Below, in pieces: positions 7,265 through 14,674 of a stretch of DNA of 14,674 bases (position 1 is its first letter; the number at the start of each line of letters is the position of its first letter). Location of the stretch: contig SAAR01000051.1 of assembly GCA_009916335.1 (NCBI GenBank), positions 1 through 14,674 of the forward strand, in the 5' to 3' direction. Origin of the DNA: Erysipelotrichia bacterium. GTDB lineage: Bacteria > Bacillota_I > Bacilli_A > Erysipelotrichales > Erysipelotrichaceae. Below the pieces are notes generated by a model that was not told the DNA's origin, ran no database searches, and saw only the letters and a list, made by a program, of their open reading frames with translations. A program made the position numbers and the translations under genes.

Positions 7265-7280
7265 CTTCAGGATGATAAGA

Positions 7281-7904
7281 CTATTCCTCTTTGATGATTA
7301 AACCTAGTAGTTTGGATAATTCAATGGCTTGTAAAGGATTTACGATTAATCCTTGTAAGTCATTTAATGTGATGGCAATGCCATTGATATCACTACTACT
7401 TAAATCAACGTTGTTTAAAGGGCAATGAATAAATTCTACTTCATTTAAACAACACTGTTCAAAGCTAACTTCTTTTAATGTGGTTTCATTAAAACTAGCT
7501 TGTGTTAAATCATTGTTTTTAAAGAGAATATGGTTTTCTTTAGCAAAAGAAAAATTAGCATAAGTAGCTTTACAGTCAATGAACTGGATATGGTGCAAGG
7601 CTGCATTAGAGAAATCACACCCGATCATTTTGCAGTTTTTAAAGAGAATACGATGGAATATTCCATCTGCAAAAGAACAGTTTGATAAATCACAATTTTC
7701 AAAAATAATATCCATAAAATCAGCTTGTTCGAATTGACAAGACATGAAATTACATTGTGTAAACGTGCATTCATTCATGATGGTATGTTTTTCACATAAC
7801 TTATGAAAAGCTATATCGTGATATGCACCATATGTTAGTTCTTCGTGTATATATTGTGTTCTTTCTTCTAAATAAGAAGATAATTTAGGCGTTTTTATTT
7901 TCAT
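7281..7904 (-). CDS. Pentapeptide repeat protein, Qnr/MfpA-like
   Basis: This protein of about 207 residues is built of pentapeptide repeats (A/C-D/N-L/F-x-x), for example CTFTQCNF, CQFEQADF, CDLSNCSF, CDFSNAAL, ANFSFAK, ASFNETTL and NVDLSSSDI, running from about residue 45 to 180. Such repeats form a right-handed beta helix. The C-terminal GIAITLNDLQGLIVNPLQA and the length match chromosomal Qnr-like proteins of Gram-positives, which can bind DNA gyrase as a DNA mimic. Actual quinolone protection is not shown. Two starts exist: ATG at 7910 and ATG at 7904. Neither has a ribosome binding site, and a TATAAT lies directly upstream (7916-7911 on the minus strand), so a leaderless start at 7904 is plausible. 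It is divergent from tex. Confidence 0.85.
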   Translation of the reverse strand: MKIKTPKLSSYLEERTQYIHEELTYGAYHDIAFHKLCEKHTIMNECTFTQCNFMSCQFEQADFMDIIFENCDLSNCSFADGIFHRILFKNCKMIGCDFSNAALHHIQFIDCKATYANFSFAKENHILFKNNDLTQASFNETTLKEVSFEQCCLNEVEFIHCPLNNVDLSSSDINGIAITLNDLQGLIVNPLQAIELSKLLGLIIKEE

Positions 7905-7910
7905 ATGCAT

Positions 7911-7916
7911 ATTATA
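7911..7916 (-). promoter_or_regulatory. Probable -10 element abutting the pentapeptide gene
   Basis: Read on the minus strand this is TATAAT, with TTTTCA 17 bases upstream as a weak -35. Transcription would begin about seven bases on, at or beside the ATG at 7904, giving a leaderless message. Confidence 0.4.
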
Positions 7917-7966
7917 AATAGAATTGCATGGAATGAAAAGGTTTTATTAAATTTAGCTTAAAATTT

Positions 7967-7975
7967 TGTTATAAT
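7967..7975 (+). promoter_or_regulatory. Extended -10 promoter of tex
   Basis: TGTTATAAT is an extended -10 element 40 bp before the tex start; the -35 is weak. The string TTGTTATAATAA is shared with the signal-peptidase promoter. AAGGAG at 8001-8006 is the ribosome site. Confidence 0.6.
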
Positions 7976-8014
7976 AAGAACACTGGAAAATAATTTCCAC
8001 AAGGAGTGAAGGAT

Positions 8015-10168
8015 ATGGAGTTAGAAATCATAAAAAAGATTGCACTTGAATTACAGATTAGTGAAATGCAGGTGAAAAATACATTAGGTTTATTAGAAGA
8101 AGGTAGTACCGTACCTTTTATTGCGAGGTATCGTAAAGAGATGACAAAAGGGCTTGATGAAGAACAAATACGAGTCATTGCAGAAGGGTATGAATATCAA
8201 GTTAATTTAGAGAAAAGAAAAGAAGATGTTTTGCGTTTAATTGAAACACAGGGAAAATTAAGTGAAGAAATTGTACAACAGGTGAATGCGTGTAGTAAAC
8301 TAGCACAAGTAGAGGATATTTATCGCCCTTATAAACAGAAGAAGAAAACAAGAGCAAGTGTTGCGATTGCTAGTGGGTTAGAGCCATTAGCAAATTTGTT
8401 ATTGCGTTTTCCTAAGACCTTTTGTGAAAGTGATATAGATCCATTTTTAAATGAAACGATTACTAGTAGAGAAGATGCGATCGATGGGGCAAAAGATATT
8501 ATTGCTGAAAAGATTAGTGATAATGTAGATATTAGAAATAAGATTTATGATTCTATGATTCACTATGGGAAAATTAAAACAGTGGCGAAAAAGAATCATA
8601 GCGATGAAGCAAAAGTATATAAGATGTACTATGAATATGAAGAACGATTATCTACGTTAGCTGCTCATCGTATTATGGCGATTGATCGTGCAGAAAAAGA
8701 AAAAGTGATTAGTGTATCCATTGTGATTAATGAAGAATATCTTTTTAACTGGGTTAGTAAACGTATGATTAAATATCCTAATAGTGCGACTAGTGTTTAT
8801 GTAAGTGAAGCGATTAGCGATGGTTTAAAGCGTCTAGCGTTTCCATCTATTGAAAGAATGGTGCGTTCTGAATTAACACAGAAAGCACAAGAAAGTAGTA
8901 TTGAGGTATTTTCTTTCAATCTTGAAAGGTTGTTATTACAACCACCGATGAAAAATAAAACGATATTAGGCTTTGATCCTGCGTTTAGAACAGGGTGTAA
9001 GTTAGCGATTATTGATGATTCAGGAAAAAATATTTATATTGATGTGATCTATCCACATAAACCGAATGCAAAGGTTGCAGAAGCAGAAACAAAGTTAGTG
9101 AAAATGTGTAAAGATTATCATGTTGATTTAATTGCGATTGGAAATGGGACGGCGAGTCGAGAAAGTGAAAGTTTTGTGGCTTCTACCATTGCAAAATATA
9201 AGTTAGATGTAGCGTATACGATTGTCAGTGAGGCAGGAGCCAGTGTTTATAGTGCAAGTAAATTGGCGATTGAAGAATTTCCTGATTTGCATGTAGAACA
9301 AAGAAGTGCGATTTCTATTGCAAGAAGATTATTGGATCCTTTATCAGAATTAATTAAAATTGATCCACAATCTATTGGCGTAGGACAATACCAGCATGAT
9401 TTACCAGTTGCTAGGTTAAAACAACGTTTGGATTTTGTGGTAGAAAAGGCAGTTAATCTAGTAGGTGTGAATATTAATACAGCGAGTGTTGCCTTGTTAA
9501 AAAATGTAGCAGGATTATCAGCCGCTATGGCAAATAGTATCATTGCTTATCGTGAAGAAAAAGGAAAGATAGAAAGTCGTGCAGAAATAAAGAAGATAGC
9601 TAAGATTGGTACGAAATCATTTGAACAGGCTGCAGGTTTCTTGCGTATTGAAGATGGAAAAGAGTTATTAGATCGTACAAGTATTCACCCTGAATCCTGT
9701 GCTTTAGCAAAAAATATTTTAGCGACATTAACTTTAAAGGTTGAGGATATGGGAAGTGATGTGGCAATCAAAAAAGTGAATGCCTGTGATAAAGAAGCAC
9801 TTGCTTTACAGATGGAATGTGATATGTATACATTAGAGGATATTTTAGAGGCGATAAAAATGCCACTTAGAGATTATCGTGATCAAAATGATGGACCGAT
9901 ATTGCGTAAAGATATTCTTACCTTCGAAGATTTAAAATTACATGATGAATTAGAAGGTGTGGTAAGAAATGTGGTTGATTTTGGAGCGTTTGTCGATATT
10001 GGGTTAAAGGAAGATGGGTTAGTGCATATTTCTCAACTTGCAAAGCATCGTGTAAAACATTCTAGTGATATTGTATCAGTAGGCGATATTGTGAATGTTT
10101 GGGTACATAAAATTGATGAGGAAAAACATAAGGTACAATTAACAATGATAGAACCAGAGGTGAAATAA
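8015..10168 (+). CDS. tex: Tex, S1-domain RNA-binding transcription accessory protein
   Basis: This is a 717-residue Tex-family protein, the bacterial relative of eukaryotic Spt6, which binds nucleic acid and influences transcription. The N-terminal Tex domain shows TVPFIARYRKEMTKGLDE and later EDIYRPYKQKKKTRASVA, both family hallmarks. A YqgF/RNase H-like domain begins near residue 315 (ILGFDPAFRTGCKLAIID). Helix-hairpin-helix motifs occupy about 485-560 (INTASVALLKNVAGLS and the segment after it). A C-terminal S1 domain (about 642-712) carries VVDFGAFVDIG and DGLVHISQL. Length is typical. The start at 8015 has AAGGAG eight bases upstream; a GTG at 8006 overlaps that site and is rejected. 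The stop overlaps the next ATG (TAATG), giving translational coupling to the hydrolase gene. Confidence 0.96.
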   Translation: MELEIIKKIALELQISEMQVKNTLGLLEEGSTVPFIARYRKEMTKGLDEEQIRVIAEGYEYQVNLEKRKEDVLRLIETQGKLSEEIVQQVNACSKLAQVEDIYRPYKQKKKTRASVAIASGLEPLANLLLRFPKTFCESDIDPFLNETITSREDAIDGAKDIIAEKISDNVDIRNKIYDSMIHYGKIKTVAKKNHSDEAKVYKMYYEYEERLSTLAAHRIMAIDRAEKEKVISVSIVINEEYLFNWVSKRMIKYPNSATSVYVSEAISDGLKRLAFPSIERMVRSELTQKAQESSIEVFSFNLERLLLQPPMKNKTILGFDPAFRTGCKLAIIDDSGKNIYIDVIYPHKPNAKVAEAETKLVKMCKDYHVDLIAIGNGTASRESESFVASTIAKYKLDVAYTIVSEAGASVYSASKLAIEEFPDLHVEQRSAISIARRLLDPLSELIKIDPQSIGVGQYQHDLPVARLKQRLDFVVEKAVNLVGVNINTASVALLKNVAGLSAAMANSIIAYREEKGKIESRAEIKKIAKIGTKSFEQAAGFLRIEDGKELLDRTSIHPESCALAKNILATLTLKVEDMGSDVAIKKVNACDKEALALQMECDMYTLEDILEAIKMPLRDYRDQNDGPILRKDILTFEDLKLHDELEGVVRNVVDFGAFVDIGLKEDGLVHISQLAKHRVKHSSDIVSVGDIVNVWVHKIDEEKHKVQLTMIEPEVK

Positions 10169-10782
10169 TGGATATATTAGAAAAAGTAAAAGAATATCAA
10201 GTCGAACCAGTTAAGAAAATAATGCGTAATGCACATAGTGCAAAAGCGAATGGAATTGTCTTTTTTGGGGATTCTATCATTCAAGGGTTTGATATCAAGA
10301 AATATTTTACACAAGAAAATTTATATAATTGTGGTTGTAATGGGGCAACGAGTGATACCCTTTTACATTTACAACCTTATGCGATTGCAGATTACAAACC
10401 GAGTAAAGTGATCTTAATGATTGGTACAAATGATTTAGCTGATGAATGGCAATTTGATAAATTAGAAATTGCTTTTAATGTGTATAAATTAATTAATATT
10501 ATGCGTAATCAAAATCCAGCCGTTGATGTAATAGTAATTTCCCCTTTACCGATTGTTGAGGCATTAAAGCAAGAGCAGTGTAAAAACAATGGACAGTTAA
10601 AACTGTTAGGGAAAGAGATTAAAGCGAATGTAGAGGAATTTGTAGGGTGTGTCTACGTTGATATGTATCCTCATTTTCTTGATGAAAATAAACAATTAAA
10701 AAAAGAATATACTAGTGATGGTTTACATTTAAATGAAGCAGGCTATGAAGTGTTTGCTCAACTATTAAAACCGTATATCTAA
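10168..10782 (+). CDS. SGNH/GDSL-family hydrolase
   Basis: This 204-residue protein belongs to the SGNH hydrolase superfamily, which includes esterases, lipases and acetylesterases acting on small esters or acylated sugars. Block I is FFGDSIIQG with nucleophile Ser36. Block II Gly is in the NCGCNGATSDTLL stretch (Gly56/Gly59). Block III is IGTNDL (Gly86-Asp89) with the oxyanion Asn88. Block V is SDGLHLN with Asp184 and His187 completing the triad. There is no signal peptide, so it is cytoplasmic. Its ATG overlaps the tex stop by one base, and a terminator follows directly. The substrate cannot be predicted; sequence style is closest to bacterial GDSL-like acylhydrolases of about 200 residues. 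Confidence 0.93.
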   Translation: MDILEKVKEYQVEPVKKIMRNAHSAKANGIVFFGDSIIQGFDIKKYFTQENLYNCGCNGATSDTLLHLQPYAIADYKPSKVILMIGTNDLADEWQFDKLEIAFNVYKLINIMRNQNPAVDVIVISPLPIVEALKQEQCKNNGQLKLLGKEIKANVEEFVGCVYVDMYPHFLDENKQLKKEYTSDGLHLNEAGYEVFAQLLKPYI

Positions 10783-10789
10783 TAAAAAT

Positions 10790-10813
10790 ACTTCTCCTAT
10801 GGGAAGTTTTTTT
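10790..10813 (+). terminator. Rho-independent terminator after tex-hydrolase operon
   Basis: Bases 10790-10796 (ACTTCTC) pair with 10801-10807, with one G-T pair and a four-base loop, followed by seven T at 10807-10813. It starts eight bases after the hydrolase stop codon. Confidence 0.85.
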
Positions 10814-11004
10814 ATTAGATATATAAAGATAAACAAGAAATAAATAAAAAAGTTGAATAATGATTCATAAAAAGGGATTCACGATTATAAATATATAGTA
10901 GGCTTGTACAAACAGAGTATAGAAAATGAACTATATTGAAACATTTATTGTACTTCTAAATATGAATGAAAAAAGCTACAATGAAGTTAGCGAGGAGGTG
11001 TTTC

Positions 11005-13050
11005 ATGTCTTTTGTATATAATTTAGATCCTAGATGTATGGACATTTTAAAAAAGCTGTTAAATGCGAATGGATATATCACAGTACAAGAAATTGCGAAT
11101 GAAAAAGGGATCTCGAAAAGAAGTGTATACTATGATTTAAATAAGATTAATGAATGGTTAGAAACGCAGAAGATGGAAACAATTGAAGTAGAACGAAAGA
11201 AAGGTATTTTTATATCACAACCTCAAAGTATTAAAATAAAAGCGTTAATAAAAGAGATACCTACTTGTGCTACTTACATATTTTCACCGATGGAGCGTGT
11301 CAATATCATTATTTGTTCGATTATGAAAAAGACTAAACCCTTGTATATTGAAGATTTTATCAGGCTTTGTCAGGTGAGTCGTAATACCATTATCAATGAT
11401 ATGAAAATTGTGATTAGTAAGTTAGTGGAATACAATTTAACGCTTACTTATGAAAATAAGCTAGGGTATCGAATTGTGGGTAATGTCATTCGTAAAAGAA
11501 CGGTTTTCTTTCTCTTGTTTTCTAGTATTTGTGAATACTATCAAAAAGGTATTATTGAAAATGATGATGAAGAACATGTGCAAGCGATTTTAACGCATTT
11601 AATGCAAATTGAAAAAGAGTTACATACTCATTATGTGCCTAATATTTTGTACACGATTTCAATTTTCTTTGCCTCTATTAAAAATCGTAGTGATGATTTA
11701 GGATTTAGTGAAAAGGATCATCAAGAAATTGTAACAACAAAAGAATTTGCATTAGTGGATCAATATTTTGATGAGTATGAAGAAAGTGAAAAGATGTATC
11801 TTGCTTTGCATTTACTAGGTTCTCGTTTACAAAGTGTACCAATGGAATTAATGTGTGCGAAAGAAGATGATGAAGCATATGAATTAGCTTGCAATTTAGT
11901 CAGTGAATTTTCACGCATTGCTTGTGTAGAATTTAAAGAGGAAAAAGAAGAAGTAGTACAATCGATCTTTGTGCATTTAAAAACATCATTTTATCGTTAT
12001 CGTTATGGGATTCAGCTAGGGAATCCTATGTTAGATGATATTAAAAATGAATATCCTGATTTATTTGAATTAACCAAAGTTGCTTGTGAGTATTTAAAAC
12101 AACAACTTGGTGTGCCGATACCAGATGGTGAAATTGCGTATATTACCTTGCATTTTGGTGGGTTTATGAAACGCAATATGAATCAAGCATTAAAGATTTT
12201 AATCGTATGTCCTAATGGTATCTCAACAGGGAATATGCTTCGTAGAGAAGTACAAACATTAGTTCCACAGGCAGAAAGTGTTGATGTGATTTCTTTGAAT
12301 CATTTTAATGTACATCATGATTATACGATGGTTATTTCAACGGTGCCGATTGAAAATGCAAAAGTAACCGTTGTGCATCCTATCTTGAGTGATAATGATC
12401 GCGTAAGTATATTAAGAGAGTGCTTAAAAGATGATAGTAAGCATCAAATTGAAGTAGATAGTATTATTAAATTAGCGAAGAAATATTTTAGTGATGATAA
12501 AATAAAGGATTTTAAAGAAGATTTATACAATTATTTTTCTTCTGTCAAAGTGAACACATATTGCAAAGTTAGTGAGTATGGTTTAGGGTTAGATGCTTAT
12601 TTAACCATGGATAAAATCGCTATTTTTGATGAATGTGAAGATTGGCGAGATGCGATTGTCAAATCATCACAAATGTTATTGCGTAATGGAGCTATAACTT
12701 CTAATTATATTGATGCGATGATTGCGAAAAATGAAGCGATGGGACCGTATATGTTTATTTGTGATGGGGTTGTGTTAGCTCATGCGAAAAGTGAAGAAGG
12801 AGCTAATTTTACAGATATTAGTTTATCTTTATTTAAAAAAGAAGTGCTTTTTGATAAAGGAAAAAAAGCCAATATTATTTTAACGTTAAGTGCTGAGGAT
12901 CAAGTGAAGCATATTCATATTTTGAATGATATTTTAGATATTTTTTCACATCGTGAATATGTAGAAGCACTGAAACAATGTAGCGATGCAAAGGCATTGT
13001 TAGATTATATTCATACCATATTAGAAAGTGAGGGACAAAAATATGAATAA
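11005..13050 (+). CDS. PRD-domain transcriptional regulator with HTH, Mga-like, EIIB and EIIA domains
   Basis: This 681-residue regulator is of the MtlR/LicR type, whose DNA binding is set by PTS phosphorylation. The start at 11005 follows AGGAGGTG (10993-11000); an ATG at 10966 has no site. An N-terminal HTH_11 domain (about 5-60) contains [22 protein letters not shown] second Mga-like HTH (about 90-155) has [16 protein letters not shown]. Two PRDs follow (about 165-275 and 300-390), with His in [14 protein letters not shown] and ITLHFGG; PRD1 seems to lack the usual first His (YTISIFF). An EIIB-like domain has Cys402 in [12 protein letters not shown]-terminal EIIA-2 domain (about 530-680) has His593 in [11 protein letters not shown]. 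It overlaps deoC by 8 bp and precedes a free-standing EIIA gene, so it probably activates this sugar operon. The EIIA resembles the ascorbate (Ula) class. Confidence 0.93.
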   Translation: MSFVYNLDPRCMDILKKLLNANGYITVQEIANEKGISKRSVYYDLNKINEWLETQKMETIEVERKKGIFISQPQSIKIKALIKEIPTCATYIFSPMERVNIIICSIMKKTKPLYIEDFIRLCQVSRNTIINDMKIVISKLVEYNLTLTYENKLGYRIVGNVIRKRTVFFLLFSSICEYYQKGIIENDDEEHVQAILTHLMQIEKELHTHYVPNILYTISIFFASIKNRSDDLGFSEKDHQEIVTTKEFALVDQYFDEYEESEKMYLALHLLGSRLQSVPMELMCAKEDDEAYELACNLVSEFSRIACVEFKEEKEEVVQSIFVHLKTSFYRYRYGIQLGNPMLDDIKNEYPDLFELTKVACEYLKQQLGVPIPDGEIAYITLHFGGFMKRNMNQALKILIVCPNGISTGNMLRREVQTLVPQAESVDVISLNHFNVHHDYTMVISTVPIENAKVTVVHPILSDNDRVSILRECLKDDSKHQIEVDSIIKLAKKYFSDDKIKDFKEDLYNYFSSVKVNTYCKVSEYGLGLDAYLTMDKIAIFDECEDWRDAIVKSSQMLLRNGAITSNYIDAMIAKNEAMGPYMFICDGVVLAHAKSEEGANFTDISLSLFKKEVLFDKGKKANIILTLSAEDQVKHIHILNDILDIFSHREYVEALKQCSDAKALLDYIHTILESEGQKYE

Positions 13051-13699
13051 ATTAATTGATCACACATTATTAAAAGCAGATGCAACAAAAGAAGCAATTA
13101 CAAAGCTGTGTGAGGAGGCAAAACAGTATGATTTTGCTAGTGTTTGCGTAAATTCAGGTTGGGTTGCCTATTGTGCAAAGTATTTGCAGGATTGTGATGT
13201 AAAGGTGTGTAGTGTTGTAGGGTTTCCTTTGGGAGCGATGAGTAGTAAGGCGAAAGCATTTGAAACAAAGTGCGTGATTGAAGATGGTGGTGATGAAATT
13301 GATATGGTGATGAATATTGGGGCATTAAAAGATCGAGATGATGATCTTGTTTTAGCTGATATTAAAGCAGTGGTAGCAGCAGCACAAGGACATTGTGTCA
13401 AAGTGATTTTAGAAACGTGTTTACTCACACAAGAAGAAATTGTTAGAGCTTGTAAGCTTTGTGTAGAGGCAAATGCTACTTTTGTGAAGACAAGTACAGG
13501 GTTTTCTACTCGAGGAGCAGTGATTGAAGATGTGAAATTAATGAAAGATACAGTGCAAGATAAGGCACTTGTAAAAGCTGCTGGTGGTGTTCGTAATATG
13601 GCTGATTTAAAAGCGATGGTAGAAGCAGGAGCGAGTAGAATTGGAACAAGTTCTGGGGTTGCTTTAATGCAAGATAAAGAGGCAAATAACGCTTATTAA
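13043..13699 (+). CDS. deoC: Deoxyribose-phosphate aldolase
   Basis: DeoC cleaves 2-deoxy-D-ribose 5-phosphate to acetaldehyde and glyceraldehyde 3-phosphate in the cytoplasm. The 218-residue length is normal for Gram-positive DeoC. LIDHTLLK opens the TIM barrel. Asp87 in [12 protein letters not shown] is the proton-relay position. Lys149 in FVKTSTGF is the Schiff-base lysine. Lys178 in VKAAGGVR is the second active-site lysine, and the phosphate loop is RIGTSSGV. The C-terminal Tyr, which closes over the active site in the family, is present. I chose ATG 13043, with GTGAGGG upstream and an 8-bp overlap with the regulator gene; an in-frame start at 13028 lies deeper in the regulator. Regulator, aldolase and EIIA in one run suggest a PTS-imported sugar or derivative feeding a deoxyribose-phosphate-like intermediate (inference). 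Confidence 0.96.
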   Translation: MNKLIDHTLLKADATKEAITKLCEEAKQYDFASVCVNSGWVAYCAKYLQDCDVKVCSVVGFPLGAMSSKAKAFETKCVIEDGGDEIDMVMNIGALKDRDDDLVLADIKAVVAAAQGHCVKVILETCLLTQEEIVRACKLCVEANATFVKTSTGFSTRGAVIEDVKLMKDTVQDKALVKAAGGVRNMADLKAMVEAGASRIGTSSGVALMQDKEANNAY

Positions 13700-13774
13700 T
13701 AGGGGTTAATGAAAGCGTGTACATCTTTTGCACAAAAACGTGAAAAGAATTGGACTTCTATAAAAAACAAGAAT

Positions 13775-13783
13775 TGTTAAAAT
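13775..13783 (+). promoter_or_regulatory. Possible extended -10 before the EIIA gene
   Basis: TGTTAAAAT has the extended -10 form seen elsewhere in the window and lies 27 bp before the EIIA start. No -35 stands out. It may be an internal promoter after deoC, or chance in A+T-rich DNA. Confidence 0.3.
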
Positions 13784-13810
13784 GTAATTGTGAAAGGCAT
13801 GGTGTAGTAC

Positions 13811-14674
13811 ATGATTGAAATGTTGAAAGAGGAAAATGTACAAATTGTACAGAAGGTAACGGATTGGGTGGATGCAATTCACGTAGCACTCACACCTCTT
13901 GTTGAACAAGGGTATTGTGAAGCTAGATATATTGATGGAATTATTAGAAATACAAAAAAGTATGGACCTTACTATGTGTTGTGTGAAAATTTAGCTTTAC
14001 TTCATGCAAGTAGTAGTGATGGGGTTATTAAAAAACAAATTGCAGTAACGGTGTTAAAAGAACCTGTGAAATTTAACGAGGGCACTACGCACATGCGTTA
14101 TTTATTAAAATGGGCGTTAAGCGAACTGGGCTTTCAAACCCAACGACTAGCCATACCCGTGAGGTTCGATGAGGCTTCAGATTATTTGCAATTTCTGCAT
14201 CAACAATGGTTGTCCAGTTTTTTAGCGGTACATAATTTATTGCCTGCAATAGCAAGCCAACCCAGCGAGAACACAGAAGAAGCACGCTATTTACGTCAGA
14301 AATTACGCCAATCTTTTGAGCATGCATTTGAAACATTTTTAACCTGTAACCAACGCTTACTGGTCAGTGATTTACCTGTTGTTAGTCCGCATGAGCGAGA
14401 GGCTTCTGGCTTACTAAAACAGGTGGCTCTGGACACCTTAGCCATGTGGAAAAACCTATTTGAAACCCTGTTAACATTGAGCAACGATGCTAACAGCATG
14501 AAAATACATGCGAATGCAGAGGGTAATATCGAAATCAATCTTAGTGTGAACCTACCCAATAGTTATTTGAAACTCACCCACTGGTTAGAAAATGAAGGTG
14601 ACTTGCTGTTGGATATGCCCCTTGAACAGCCAATAGCTACTTTTCCAAGAAAATCCGACCAGCCCAGCTTATAC
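13811..14674 (+). CDS. Ascorbate-type PTS EIIA, N-terminal part, running in frame into unrelated sequence (open at window end)
   Basis: The first 88-90 residues are a PTS EIIA-2 domain of the ascorbate (UlaC-like) class. It would pass phosphate from HPr to an EIIB during sugar uptake. WVDAIHVALTPLVEQGYCEARYIDGII leads to YGPYYVLCENLALLHASSSDG, with the phospho-acceptor His65, then AVTVLKEPVKFN. This parallels the EIIA domain of the upstream regulator ([19 protein letters not shown] and on to VLFDKG). There the family should continue with a hydrophobic beta strand and helices to about 150 residues. Instead, from about codon 90 the frame continues as an unrelated Leu/Gln/Asn-rich, largely helical polypeptide with no stop to the window edge. 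The start at 13811 is forced by an in-frame TAG six bases upstream. The EIIA part is sound; the fused product is doubtful and the gene is probably truncated by a sequence join. Confidence 0.7.
   Translation, partial: MIEMLKEENVQIVQKVTDWVDAIHVALTPLVEQGYCEARYIDGIIRNTKKYGPYYVLCENLALLHASSSDGVIKKQIAVTVLKEPVKFNEGTTHMRYLLKWALSELGFQTQRLAIPVRFDEASDYLQFLHQQWLSSFLAVHNLLPAIASQPSENTEEARYLRQKLRQSFEHAFETFLTCNQRLLVSDLPVVSPHEREASGLLKQVALDTLAMWKNLFETLLTLSNDANSMKIHANAEGNIEINLSVNLPNSYLKLTHWLENEGDLLLDMPLEQPIATFPRKSDQPSLY
14080..14674 (+). other. Compositionally foreign segment with open reading frame; probable join or insertion
   Basis: Hand counts of 60-base lines give about 27% and 30% G+C at 13921-14040, but 45%, 40% and 43% at 14101-14280. 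Codons rare in the rest of the window (CTG, CCC, ACC, CGC, AGC, GGC, GAC) become common. The plus frame is open throughout and encodes about 198 residues with helical segments such as YLLKWALSELGFQTQRL and ARYLRQKLRQSFEHAFETF, then a strand-like INLSVNLPNS stretch; I do not recognise the family. An ATG at 14093 with GAGGG about ten bases upstream could be a native start, or the segment may begin mid-gene. The style suggests a moderate-GC, possibly proteobacterial, source, which is weak inference. The exact boundary lies between about 14078 and 14125. Confidence 0.7.

Noticed and set aside
9247..9543. Minus-strand open frame inside tex
   Set aside because: It is fully antisense to the conserved RNase H-like and HhH region of tex and has no start signals.
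10229..10411. Short plus-strand frame within the SGNH hydrolase gene
   Set aside because: It overlaps the catalytic region of a clearly conserved gene in another frame and lacks a ribosome site.
10862..10911. GATTCA direct repeats (10862 and 10876) and TTGTACAA palindrome (10904) upstream of the PRD regulator as operators
   Set aside because: The strings are short and expected by chance in A+T-rich DNA, and no convincing promoter could be placed relative to them.
13700..13810. Riboswitch or terminator between deoC and the EIIA gene
   Set aside because: No stable stem followed by a T-run and no recognisable conserved RNA motif was seen in these 111 bases.
13137..13909. Several short minus-strand frames opposite deoC and the EIIA start
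   Set aside because: They are antisense to conserved genes or span the gap without ribosome sites; compositions are typical of reverse-strand shadows.
14085..14559. Two overlapping minus-strand open frames in the foreign segment
   Set aside because: The plus frame is open across the whole segment with protein-like composition; the minus frames overlap each other, lack ribosome sites and look like shadows.

Overview
The window reads as a chromosomal segment of a low-GC Gram-positive bacterium (Bacillota). The basis is A+T-rich coding sequence, AGGAGG-type ribosome binding sites, extended -10 promoters (TGNTATAAT), short Rho-independent hairpins, SipW-type signal peptidases and a PRD/PTS regulator. 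A gut Erysipelotrichia- or Clostridia-like host is my inference from the style of the surface proteins. I see no rRNA, tRNA, CRISPR array, transposase or integrase.

Region 1 (1-7266) is a cell-surface block. It opens with the 3' end of a large MucBP-type repeat surface protein. Next come two overlapping ER/archaeal-type (SipW-like) signal peptidases, then a separately promoted five-gene operon (2808-7178). The operon encodes a BsaA/TasA-type SipW substrate, a membrane-anchored protein with a degenerate TGD sorting-like tail, a MucBP-type protein with a Pro/Thr stalk, a pilin-like secreted protein without an anchor, and a second SipW substrate with a clear YFT motif. The likely logic is that the two peptidases mature the matrix subunits while the anchored partners tether or assemble them at the surface. 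No sortase is visible. Two nearly identical hairpin elements in opposite orientation bound the peptidases and operon (1436-1473 and 7233-7264).

Region 2 (7281-10813) is ordinary chromosome. A Qnr/MfpA-like pentapeptide repeat protein on the minus strand is divergent from tex (S1-domain RNA-binding protein), which is translationally coupled to an SGNH/GDSL hydrolase and closed by a good terminator.

Region 3 (11005 to about 14080) is a carbohydrate module: a PRD regulator carrying its own EIIB and EIIA domains, deoC, and the start of a separate ascorbate-type EIIA gene. The EIIA homology stops after about 90 residues. From about 14080 to the window end the same frame stays open but codes for an unrelated protein, with G+C rising from about 27-30% to about 43% and different codon use. 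This looks like a join between two unrelated sequences, either an assembly chimera or a recent foreign insertion, and downstream annotation should be treated with caution.
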